Below, piece by piece: positions 1-5,548 of a stretch of DNA of 7,222 nucleotides. This stretch comes from Planctomycetaceae bacterium. GTDB taxonomy: Bacteria; Planctomycetota; Planctomycetia; Planctomycetales; Planctomycetaceae. Both the position numbers and the translations under genes were made by a program. The notes below the pieces were generated by a model. The model was not told the DNA's origin. It was given only the letters and a program-made list of their open reading frames with translations, and ran no database searches. Each line of letters starts with the position of its first letter. Position 1 is the stretch's first letter. Location of the stretch: NCBI GenBank assembly GCA_020426425.1, contig JAGQQB010000187.1:1-7222 (forward strand), given 5' to 3'.

Positions 1-258
1 GCCCACGGTATCAGCGAAGGATCAACGAACCGCAAAGATCTACGTGGAAGTCCCTCACGCACGCATGCGGTAGACCACAGTTGTGTTCTTCAACAGTCTG
101 CTCCGACTTGTCTGCTCGATGGACTCATTCTCGTGCGGGCCTACCCTCCAAAAAAAGCAATGGTGCTTGGCACACTCTACCATCAATGAGAGGCAGCTGC
201 CTGGGCGGCGATCGCATCGGCGTCACACTCTCTACTGGCGATCATCGCCCACGACGCA
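1..258. other. Left-edge stretch without a convincing gene
   Basis: No reading frame here looks like a real protein. The frame starting at base 2 is open for 23 codons to a TAG at 71-73 and ends in ...KIYVEVPHARMR. It could be the tail of a plus-strand gene entering from the left, but it is too short to judge. The rest has frequent stops and low-complexity translations in all frames. It contains several perfect palindromes: AGGCAGCTGCCT (191-202), GCGATCGC (208-215) and GGCGATcATCGCC (237-249). The last lies just past the stop of the minus-strand gene. No RNA gene is recognisable. Confidence 0.5.
237..249 (-). terminator. Small hairpin after the membrane-protein gene, weak terminator candidate
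   Basis: GGCGATcATCGCC is a perfect 6+1+6 inverted repeat. As RNA it would fold with at most five pairs and a three-base loop. It begins about 10 bases past the TGA stop (259-261) of the minus-strand gene, where a terminator is expected. There is no T-tract after it on the minus strand, so classical intrinsic termination is doubtful. Confidence 0.25.
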
Positions 259-735
259 TCATTGACGGTCCCAGCGATCAACCTCGTTGCCCGCCACCAT
301 CTCATACAGATCCCGCACCGAGCCACGCATCAGGACAATGATCGTAAACACCCCCAGAATCGTCCCGAGTGGAACCTGGAGGCAGTTGATGCCGGCGACG
401 ACCAGCGAAAAGGCACGGTTTGTACGGGATCTCAGGAACATGCCCGAAGCGACGTTCAGCAATCCTTGTATGACGAACATGAACCCCATTGCCACATAGA
501 ACCAAACGAAGAGATTCAGGAACTCCTGCGGCGGCATCTCAGGCCCTGGGCCACCGCCAGGCGGTTTCCACATCCGAGGGTTGTTCATCATTGTCTGGAA
601 CATCATGTAGTGCAGTATGAGGAATAGAATCCCCAGCACCGACAACCCTGCCGCCACAAAATGGAACACAGAGAGCAGGTTCAATTGGTCTGCGTCAACC
701 TTGTGTTGCTCATCGGCAGATCGTGACTCTCGCAT
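259..735 (-). CDS. Small multi-spanning membrane protein, conserved hypothetical
   Basis: A 158-residue protein of unknown function. The N-terminal 17 residues are charged and polar, followed by a hydrophobic span at about 18-44 (LSVFHFVAAGLSVLG). A Pro/Gly-rich loop follows at about 53-70. A second span is at about 73-100, and a long hydrophobic stretch at about 108-136 is broken by Pro122-Leu-Gly, so it may be one or two helices. The opening 'LNLLSVFHFVAAGL' and the closing 'VPLGTILGVFTIIVL' with a short RGSVRDLY tail match a widespread bacterial membrane family that I recognise by pattern but cannot name. The start at 735 is chosen because GAGGAG sits six bases upstream on the minus strand (plus-strand 742-747). 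The frame stays open to 828, but that extension is polar, lacks an SD and is unlike the family. It is transcribed divergently from the DUF151 gene. Gene call confident, function unknown. Confidence 0.85.
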   Translation of the reverse strand: MRESRSADEQHKVDADQLNLLSVFHFVAAGLSVLGILFLILHYMMFQTMMNNPRMWKPPGGGPGPEMPPQEFLNLFVWFYVAMGFMFVIQGLLNVASGMFLRSRTNRAFSLVVAGINCLQVPLGTILGVFTIIVLMRGSVRDLYEMVAGNEVDRWDRQ

Positions 736-867
736 CTCCGTCTCCTCAACCTGTGCTCTAAATCCACTGTCGATTGACCAGCCGATCTCCAGACGTTGCC
801 GCCCCACGGACATCGCGGAAGACACCACGCTTCACCATCCTGCAGTTTGACTCAGATCGAAGACCTG

Positions 868-941
868 AGCGGTTAGCCGTCAGCAATCGTCGATCGTCCA
901 GCCTCAAGCGTCAAGCCTTGATCCTGAGTCCTCAGTCGCTG
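868..941. repeat. Degenerate heptanucleotide repeat tract
   Basis: The tract can be written in sevens. One block at 868-895 reads AGCGGTT, AGCCGTC, AGCAATC, GTCGATC. After a 4-bp slip a second block at 900-941 reads AGCCTCA, AGCGTCA, AGCCTTG, ATCCTGA, GTCCTCA, GTCGCTG. The best consensus is AGCCTCA, with most units one to three bases away. The units are divergent, so this is an old or relaxed array rather than a clean microsatellite. It lies in noncoding DNA between divergent genes. Confidence 0.5.
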
Positions 942-1014
942 GCGGCGCTGGCAGGGTCAGGTACGTGCACCATCGGTCGGACGCACGCGCCCTCTAATTC
1001 AGCGATCTGGCTGC

Positions 1015-1044
1015 TTGTGGTGGAGATTCGGGGGTGCATATACT
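1015..1044 (+). promoter_or_regulatory. Sigma70-like promoter for the DUF151 gene
   Basis: TTGTGG (1015-1020) and TATACT (1039-1044) are separated by 18 bp. The -10 matches TATAAT at five of six positions, while the -35 matches only its TTG. Transcription would start near 1051, giving a leader of about 35 bases before the ATG at 1085. A GTG at 1034 in the frame of the gene lies inside this element, which argues against it as the start codon. Confidence 0.4.
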
Positions 1045-1072
1045 CAGGGATTGGACGTTCGACTGTGAATCA

Positions 1073-1082
1073 GGGGGAAGGG
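1073..1082 (+). promoter_or_regulatory. Ribosome binding site deciding the DUF151 start
   Basis: GGGGGAAGGG is a purine-rich SD-like run ending two bases before the ATG at 1085. It supports that ATG over the upstream in-frame GTG at 1034, which has no SD. Confidence 0.45.
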
Positions 1083-1084
1083 CC

Positions 1085-1483
1085 ATGCTCGTCGAGATGG
1101 AATTGGCTCGCATCATTATCAGCGAGATCAATGACCAGCAGGTCGTGTTCCTGCGGGAAGTCAATGGGGAACGGACGCTGCCAATCCTAATTGGGATTTT
1201 CGAGGCGACAAGCATTGATCGTCGTGTGCAGGGACTGGAGCCCCCCCGTCCCCTCACACACGACTTGCTCAAGAATGTGATTCTCGAGCTGGGGGGCGAA
1301 GTCCAGGATGTCGTGATCACGAACCTGAAAGATCACACATACTTTGCGGTCATCCGGATCAAGAAGGCGGGCGAGGTCGTCGAGATTGACAGTCGTCCCA
1401 GCGACGCCATCGCATTGGCGACGCACTTCAATCCGCATTTGCCGATCCTGGTCGATGAAGACGTCATTGCGGCCTCCATCTAG
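1085..1483 (+). CDS. DUF151 / bifunctional nuclease (BFN) domain protein
   Basis: A 132-residue soluble protein made almost entirely of the DUF151 (BFN) domain. Family hallmarks are clear: an N-terminal strand region ending in 'RTLPILIGIFEA' (30-41), EPPRPLTHDLL (52-62) and IDSRPSDAIALA (101-112), then a short tail ending DEDVIAASI. The length is near the lower end for bacterial members, which often run to 130-170 residues, so this is a single-domain form without a C-terminal UVR extension. The nuclease label comes from plant homologues with reported RNase and DNase activity. For bacterial members the biochemical role is not settled, so the function here is uncertain although the family assignment is firm. 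ATG 1085 is preferred for its SD and because the family normally begins at this MxVEMELARI-type strand. It appears to have its own promoter and to be followed by a hairpin at 1515-1536. Confidence 0.93.
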   Translation: MLVEMELARIIISEINDQQVVFLREVNGERTLPILIGIFEATSIDRRVQGLEPPRPLTHDLLKNVILELGGEVQDVVITNLKDHTYFAVIRIKKAGEVVEIDSRPSDAIALATHFNPHLPILVDEDVIAASI

Positions 1484-1514
1484 TCGACCTCGTGTTTTTC
1501 GTCCCCCCCGGAAC

Positions 1515-1536
1515 GTGGACTTGGCCTGAAGTCTAC
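1515..1536 (+). terminator. Hairpin between the DUF151 and dehydrogenase genes
   Basis: GTGGACTT (1515-1522) can pair with AAGTCTAC (1529-1536) across a six-base GGCCTG loop: eight pairs with one G-U. It begins 31 bases past the DUF151 stop. Only a CCCTTG sequence follows, not a T-run, so it may be a weak or Rho-assisted terminator or an RNA-stabilising stem. Its place suggests that the two flanking genes are separate transcription units. Confidence 0.4.
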
Positions 1537-1561
1537 CCCTTGACAACCAACCTGTTCTCTC

Positions 1562-1577
1562 AGTCCTCTTGAGGATT
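1562..1577 (+). promoter_or_regulatory. SD of the dehydrogenase gene inside a small hairpin
   Basis: GAGGA (1571-1575) is the SD, five bases before the ATG at 1581, and it decides that start over the TTG at 1569. AGTCCT (1562-1567) can pair with AGGATT (1572-1577) across a CTTG tetraloop, with one G-U, so most of the SD would be covered when the stem forms. Whether this affects translation is inference. Confidence 0.45.
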
Positions 1578-1580
1578 CCG

Positions 1581-2618
1581 ATGAAAGCTTTGTTACTCAC
1601 TGAGTACAAGAACCTGCAAGTGACCGACTTCGATGACCCTGTCGCCGGTCCGAACGACCTGCTTGTGGAAGTCCGCGCCTGTGGCATTTGTGGCAGTGAT
1701 ATTCATGGTTACGACGGCAGTTCCGGGCGCCGCATTCCGCCGCTGATCATGGGACACGAAGCGGCAGGCGTGGTGACCGCCGTTGGCTCGAACGTTACGA
1801 GTTTCGCCGTCGGCGATCACGTGACGTTTGACTCGACCGTCTCCTGCGGACAATGCACGTTCTGTCGCATGGGACATATCAACCTGTGCGACAATCGCAT
1901 GGTGTTGGGGGTGTCGTGTGGCGAATACCGGCGGCATGGAGCGTTCGCGGAACTGGTCTCAGTGCCGCAACACATTTGTTACAAGCTGCCGCCCGATCTG
2001 CCGTTCGAGCACGCCGCGATGATCGAAGCGGTTTCCGTCGCCGTGCATGCGGCGAATCGAACGCCGGTCGCACTGGGAGACACGGCGGTCGTCGTTGGCA
2101 GCGGAATGATCGGCCTGTTGGTCATCCAGGCGATCCGTCTCGCAGGTTGTTCCCAGGTGATCGCCGTCGACCTCGATGAGAACCGACTCGCCACAGCCCG
2201 CGAACTCGGGGCCGACGTCGGCCTCAAAGCTGATACCGTCGATGTCCCTGCCGAAGTCAAGAAGTTGACCGGCGGTCGCGGTGCCGATGTTGTCCTCGAA
2301 GTCGTCGGTGCGACGCCAACAATTCAAACCGCCATTCAATGCGCCCGGAAGGGTGGCTCGCTGACTCTGGTCGGCAATCTGGCCCCGCAGGTCGAAGTGC
2401 CGCTGCAAGCGATCGTCACCCGCGAACTGACCTTGTACGGCAGCTGCGCGTCGAACGGTGAATACCCCGCCTGCATTGACCTGCTGCAACGACAGGCGAT
2501 TCGCGTCGAGCCGCTGATTACTGCCCAGACTTCACTTGCTGACGCCCCGGAATGGTTTGCCCGGCTCTACAAGGGGGAACCAGGCGCCATGAAGGTGATT
2601 GTCGATCCGACCCGATAG
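1581..2618 (+). CDS. Zinc-dependent medium-chain alcohol/polyol dehydrogenase
   Basis: A cytosolic zinc-dependent oxidoreductase of the medium-chain dehydrogenase/reductase superfamily, 345 residues, full length. The GroES-like N-terminal domain carries the catalytic zinc ligands: Cys37 in CGICGSD, His59-Glu60 in MGHEAAG and probably Glu149. A structural zinc lobe is intact, with Cys89, Cys92, Cys95 and Cys103 at the usual C-x2-C-x2-C-x7-C spacing. The Rossmann domain shows GSGMIG (173-178) and Asp197 at the end of the next strand, which in this family favours NAD+ over NADP+. The C-terminal 'LYKGEPGAMKVIVDP' resembles sorbitol and galactitol-1-phosphate dehydrogenases, so a sugar alcohol or its phosphate is the likeliest substrate. 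The exact substrate cannot be read from the sequence, and threonine or butanediol dehydrogenase-like roles remain possible. ATG 1581 is chosen for the GAGGA five bases upstream. No neighbouring kinase or sugar transporter helps to narrow the pathway. Confidence 0.92.
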   Translation: MKALLLTEYKNLQVTDFDDPVAGPNDLLVEVRACGICGSDIHGYDGSSGRRIPPLIMGHEAAGVVTAVGSNVTSFAVGDHVTFDSTVSCGQCTFCRMGHINLCDNRMVLGVSCGEYRRHGAFAELVSVPQHICYKLPPDLPFEHAAMIEAVSVAVHAANRTPVALGDTAVVVGSGMIGLLVIQAIRLAGCSQVIAVDLDENRLATARELGADVGLKADTVDVPAEVKKLTGGRGADVVLEVVGATPTIQTAIQCARKGGSLTLVGNLAPQVEVPLQAIVTRELTLYGSCASNGEYPACIDLLQRQAIRVEPLITAQTSLADAPEWFARLYKGEPGAMKVIVDPTR

Positions 2619-2707
2619 GGGATCCTGACACGGAAATTCATACGACGCGGCCCTACCCATATTCTGTTCGGGAAGCGAGTCGACGCAGGACTCCGTGATG
2701 TTCAATC

Positions 2708-2725
2708 ACACTCGAAAAACACTCG
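2708..2725. repeat. Short direct repeat upstream of the symporter
   Basis: ACACTCG occurs at 2708-2714 and again at 2719-2725, separated by AAAA. The copies are 11 bp apart, about one helical turn, and lie about 95-110 bp before the symporter start. This could be a pair of regulator half-sites, but a chance repeat of this length is also possible. The rest of the 201-bp gap (2619-2819) shows only weak stems and no clear promoter. Confidence 0.3.
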
Positions 2726-2819
2726 GTCACTGTACACGTCGCCAACTTCGCACTGGTCGCCATGTCACAGATCCGTATCATGCGGTGAACCTCTCCCGCC
2801 TCCAGTCAATGAACAGATC

Positions 2820-4187
2820 ATGTCGCAGCAGCCCGAGTCGCAGCATCACAAACGTTTGACGGCGCAGATCGTTGTGGGGATTCTCTTCGCACTCGGCTTT
2901 GCCGCTGTGCTCCCGTTTCTGCCCGCCGATGCCCAGGGAACACCCACGCTCGGTCGCTGGCTGCTGACTCCGGTTGAAATCGGCGGCGATATCTTCCTGC
3001 GACTCTTGCGCATGATCGTCGTGCCGCTGGTGGTCACCTCGGTGATGTCGGGCGTTTTGGGATTGGGCGACATTCGCAAGCTCGGTCGTCCGGGGCTGAT
3101 CGCGATTGGCTATTACCTCACGACAACCATCATGGCGGTCATCGTCGGCTTGATCGTGGTCAACCTCGTCCGCCCCGGCGCGGTCGATGCGGAAACGGCC
3201 GCCGCGTTTCAACAGACGATGGAGACCGGCCGTGAGATGTCCAGCGATGGCGATCGTCCCGACTCGGCGGTCGGCATCCTGCGCAATCTGATCCTGATGC
3301 TGTTCACCGACAATCTGCCGCAGGCGGCCGTCTCCGGAGAACTGTTGCCGCTGATCATCTTCTCCATTGTGTTCGCCGGTGTGCTCACCACGCTTGGTGA
3401 CCGCGTGGCCATCGTGAACAGTTTCATCCTGCAACTCAACGATGCGCTGATGCAGCTCATCCTGCTGATCATGCGACTGGCTCCGCTGGGAATCTTCTGT
3501 CTCGTCGCCGCCAAATTCGGCGACGCGATGCTCGATGGAAAGTTCCTTGAAACACTCAGCAAGCTCGCCGCGTACTTCCTCACCGTGCTGCTGGGACTGG
3601 CGATCCATGCGTTCGTCACGTTGCCGGCAGTGCTGTACTTGTTAACGCGACGGAATCCGTATCGCTTCATGCTGCAGATCTCGGAAGCTCTGCTGACCGC
3701 GTTCTCCACGGCCAGTTCTTCGGCCACCATGCCGGTGACCATTGAAAAGACCATTGATGAGGCCGGAGTCTCCCGCAAGTCGGTCGACTTTGTGGTCCCG
3801 CTAGGGGCGACGATTAACATGGATGGCACCGCCCTGTACGAGGCGGTCGCCGCCATCTTCATTGCGCAAGTTCTTGGCAGCCATCTCACGTTGCCCGATC
3901 AAATCATCGTGGCGATCACCGCAACGCTCGCCGCCATCGGCGCCGCTGGCATCCCAGAAGCAGGTCTGGTCACCATGCAGATTGTGCTCACGTCAGTCGG
4001 CCTGCCAGCGAAAGGGATGGCGATCATTACCTCCGTCGACTGGCTGCTCGATCGCTTCCGCACCACAGTCAACGTCCTGGGAGACGCGATGGGCGCTGCC
4101 GTTGTCGATCAGTATTTTACCGCAGAACCACCTGCAACATCGCCGCCCGCCGAGCCCCTATCGACAACCCCAGATAGCACCATCTAA
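2820..4187 (+). CDS. Dicarboxylate/amino acid:cation symporter (DAACS family, EAAT-like)
   Basis: An inner-membrane secondary transporter of 455 residues taking up acidic amino acids or dicarboxylates with cations. The family fold (eight helices plus re-entrant loops HP1 and HP2) is supported by its motifs in order: the HP1 serine motif SSSATMP (299-305), NMDGTALYE in TM7 (333-341), the HP2 region IGAAGIPEAGLVTM (373-386) and TM8 DWLLDRFRTTVNVLGD (407-422). By alignment from memory to archaeal GltPh, Asp411, Arg414, Thr415, Asn418 and Asp422 match D394, R397, T398, N401 and D405. The arginine is the one that binds the substrate side-chain carboxylate, so glutamate, aspartate or C4-dicarboxylates are expected. 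Residues 436-455 form a Pro/Ser/Thr-rich, probably disordered tail. The start has no SD, but no other in-frame Met occurs before residue 65. The MFS gene follows after 51 bp. Confidence 0.94.
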   Translation: MSQQPESQHHKRLTAQIVVGILFALGFAAVLPFLPADAQGTPTLGRWLLTPVEIGGDIFLRLLRMIVVPLVVTSVMSGVLGLGDIRKLGRPGLIAIGYYLTTTIMAVIVGLIVVNLVRPGAVDAETAAAFQQTMETGREMSSDGDRPDSAVGILRNLILMLFTDNLPQAAVSGELLPLIIFSIVFAGVLTTLGDRVAIVNSFILQLNDALMQLILLIMRLAPLGIFCLVAAKFGDAMLDGKFLETLSKLAAYFLTVLLGLAIHAFVTLPAVLYLLTRRNPYRFMLQISEALLTAFSTASSSATMPVTIEKTIDEAGVSRKSVDFVVPLGATINMDGTALYEAVAAIFIAQVLGSHLTLPDQIIVAITATLAAIGAAGIPEAGLVTMQIVLTSVGLPAKGMAIITSVDWLLDRFRTTVNVLGDAMGAAVVDQYFTAEPPATSPPAEPLSTTPDSTI

Positions 4188-4197
4188 TTGCGTCCCC

Positions 4198-4232
4198 CAT
4201 CCTCCGACTCTCCACACTCAACCCTCCACGTT
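4198..4232. repeat. Degenerate 7-bp repeat in the symporter-MFS gap
   Basis: Five consecutive sevens read CATCCTC, CGACTCT, CCACACT, CAACCCT, CCACGTT, with a loose consensus CNACNCT. The tract is almost free of G and fills most of the 51-bp gap. A TTG at 4188 in the frame of the MFS gene would translate the tract. The repeat character and lack of SD argue that it is noncoding. Confidence 0.4.
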
Positions 4233-4238
4233 CTTCGC

Positions 4239-5504
4239 ATGCCCGCGTCTGCCACCGATGAGTCCACTGAAGAGCAGCGCGAGTCCTTCAACATCGGGAT
4301 CCTGGCGACGCAACTGATCATCATGCGGATCGGTTGGATCTTCAAAACCGAGAGCGTGATCATGCCAGCGGTGCTGGATGTCATCTCTGGGGCCGCCTGG
4401 GTGCGGGGACTGTTGCCGGTGCTGAATCGACTCGGTCAGAGCCTGCCACCGATGCTCATGGCCGAGACCATTCGCGGCATCCCGCTCAAAAAACGGGCGC
4501 TCATCTTCACCACTCTCGGCATGTCCGTGCCGTTCCTCATTCTGGCAACCACATGGCGCTGGCTGGAGAACCGTCAACAGCCCTGGTTCGTCGCGATGTT
4601 TCTCGTGCTGTACCTGTTCTTCTTTTGTGCGACCGGCTTGAATCAACTCGTCGATGGAACACTACAGGGAAAGCTCATTCGCCCGACACGGCGTGGTCGC
4701 CTGTTGGGATTGGCCGGGATGATCGGTTCGGTTGGCGCCGTCATCGCAGCGTGGTTACTGCTGCGTCCGTGGCTCGCGCTTCCCAACAACGATGGCTTCG
4801 GCTGGATCTTCCTGTTCAATGGTTCGGCCTATTTCCTGGCTGGGCTGATGGCGAACCTGTGTCTTGAAGATGCTGATCCGGCCCCTGCCAAATCGAGTCG
4901 CCCCTGGTGGTATGCCTTTGCCGCCGCATGGGAGGTGGTGAGGACCGATGCAAGGTTTCGTCGCGCTGCCCTGGTGTCGGTGCTGTTCATGATGGGGCTG
5001 CTCCTGTTCCCCCACTACCAATGGCTCGGTCGCGAGCACTTAGGGACAGGGAATCAGGAACTGATCATCTGGGTCATCGTGCAGAACATCGCGGTCGGTG
5101 CGTTCAGCCCGTTGATCGGTCGACTGGCCGATACATACGGCAACCGAATGGCGTTGCGTGTCGCAGCATTCGCATCATCGCTGACACCGTTTGTCGCCGT
5201 ACTCCTGGCCTCGCCCCTCGTACCGCTGGGCAAAAATCTGTTCTGGCTGACGTATGTCTTCCTCGGTCTAACTCCGGTCACAATGCGGACAATCTCCAAC
5301 TACACACTCGAACTCGTCCCGCGCGATCAGCATCCTCGGTATCTCAGCACGATGACCGTCTGCTACACGTTGCCATTCATCATCTCGCCGCTGTTCGGCG
5401 CACTGATGGATCTGGTGCCGTATCAGTACCCGTTCCTGGCCATCGGCGGCGTGATCCTCGCGAGCGCGCTGCTCACATTCCGCATGGACGAACCCCGCGC
5501 GTAG
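4239..5504 (+). CDS. Major facilitator superfamily (MFS) transporter
   Basis: An integral membrane protein of 421 residues, the usual MFS length, with hydrophobic spans compatible with twelve helices. A charged loop at about 208-235 separates the two halves. Between helices 8 and 9 lies GRLADTYGNR (294-303), a good copy of MFS motif A (GxLaDxxGxR). The equivalent loop in the first half, RGIPLKKR (79-86), is a degenerate copy. The N-terminal segment 'MRIGWIFKTESVIMPAVLD' is distinctive and looks like a planctomycete MFS subgroup I recognise but whose substrate I do not know. The drug-exporter label sometimes given to such proteins is unsupported here. ATG 4239 is chosen because an upstream in-frame TTG (4188) would translate a repeat-like, G-poor sequence; neither start has an SD. 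It is probably co-transcribed with the symporter and converges with the cyclase gene. Confidence 0.88.
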   Translation: MPASATDESTEEQRESFNIGILATQLIIMRIGWIFKTESVIMPAVLDVISGAAWVRGLLPVLNRLGQSLPPMLMAETIRGIPLKKRALIFTTLGMSVPFLILATTWRWLENRQQPWFVAMFLVLYLFFFCATGLNQLVDGTLQGKLIRPTRRGRLLGLAGMIGSVGAVIAAWLLLRPWLALPNNDGFGWIFLFNGSAYFLAGLMANLCLEDADPAPAKSSRPWWYAFAAAWEVVRTDARFRRAALVSVLFMMGLLLFPHYQWLGREHLGTGNQELIIWVIVQNIAVGAFSPLIGRLADTYGNRMALRVAAFASSLTPFVAVLLASPLVPLGKNLFWLTYVFLGLTPVTMRTISNYTLELVPRDQHPRYLSTMTVCYTLPFIISPLFGALMDLVPYQYPFLAIGGVILASALLTFRMDEPRA

Positions 5505-5518
5505 CATGTGCGTCACAA

Positions 5519-5540
5519 GCCCGTCTTTGAAACGGCGGGT
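5519..5540. terminator. Hairpin between convergent genes, possible bidirectional terminator
   Basis: GCCCGTC (5519-5525) pairs with GGCGGGT (5534-5540), seven pairs including two G-U, around an eight-base TTTGAAAC loop. It occupies the 44-bp space between the MFS stop (5502-5504) and the cyclase stop (5549-5551), so it could serve both strands. Neither side has a T-run. Confidence 0.4.
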
Positions 5541-5548
5541 CACCCATA

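Larger units (their letters stand above)
736..1084. other. Divergent intergenic region (349 bp)
   Basis: This lies between the starts of the minus-strand membrane protein and the plus-strand DUF151 gene. From the left it holds the SD of the minus-strand gene (742-747), a degenerate 7-bp repeat tract (868-941), a promoter-like pair facing right (1015-1044) and a purine-rich SD (1073-1082). I found no convincing -35/-10 pair for the minus-strand gene. No protein-like frame or structured RNA is apparent in the remainder. Confidence 0.6.

Noticed and set aside
2..73. Possible C-terminal tail of a plus-strand gene entering from the left
   Set aside because: Only 23 codons are visible before the stop, with no recognisable motif, so it cannot be told from chance.
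736..828. N-terminal extension of the membrane protein to 828
   Set aside because: It has no SD, a polar sequence unlike the family, and a clear SD sits right before the ATG at 735.
1034..1084. GTG start for the DUF151 protein
   Set aside because: The codon lies inside the probable promoter, has no SD, and the extra 17 residues are not family-like.
1540..1545. TTGACA as a -35 box for the dehydrogenase gene
   Set aside because: It is a perfect -35 consensus, but no acceptable -10 lies 15-19 bp downstream and the ATG is only 35 bp away.
2677..2693. GAGTC/GACTC stem after the dehydrogenase gene
   Set aside because: Five pairs around a seven-base loop, with no T-run: too weak to call a terminator.
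2776..2781. TATCAT as a -10 box for the symporter gene
   Set aside because: It matches five of six positions, but no -35-like hexamer stands at the right distance.
2778..3608. Long open frame on the minus strand, antisense to the symporter
   Set aside because: Its translation is a His/Gln/Asp/Arg-rich string with no domain, typical of the complement of a GC-rich membrane-protein gene. The plus-strand symporter is unambiguous.
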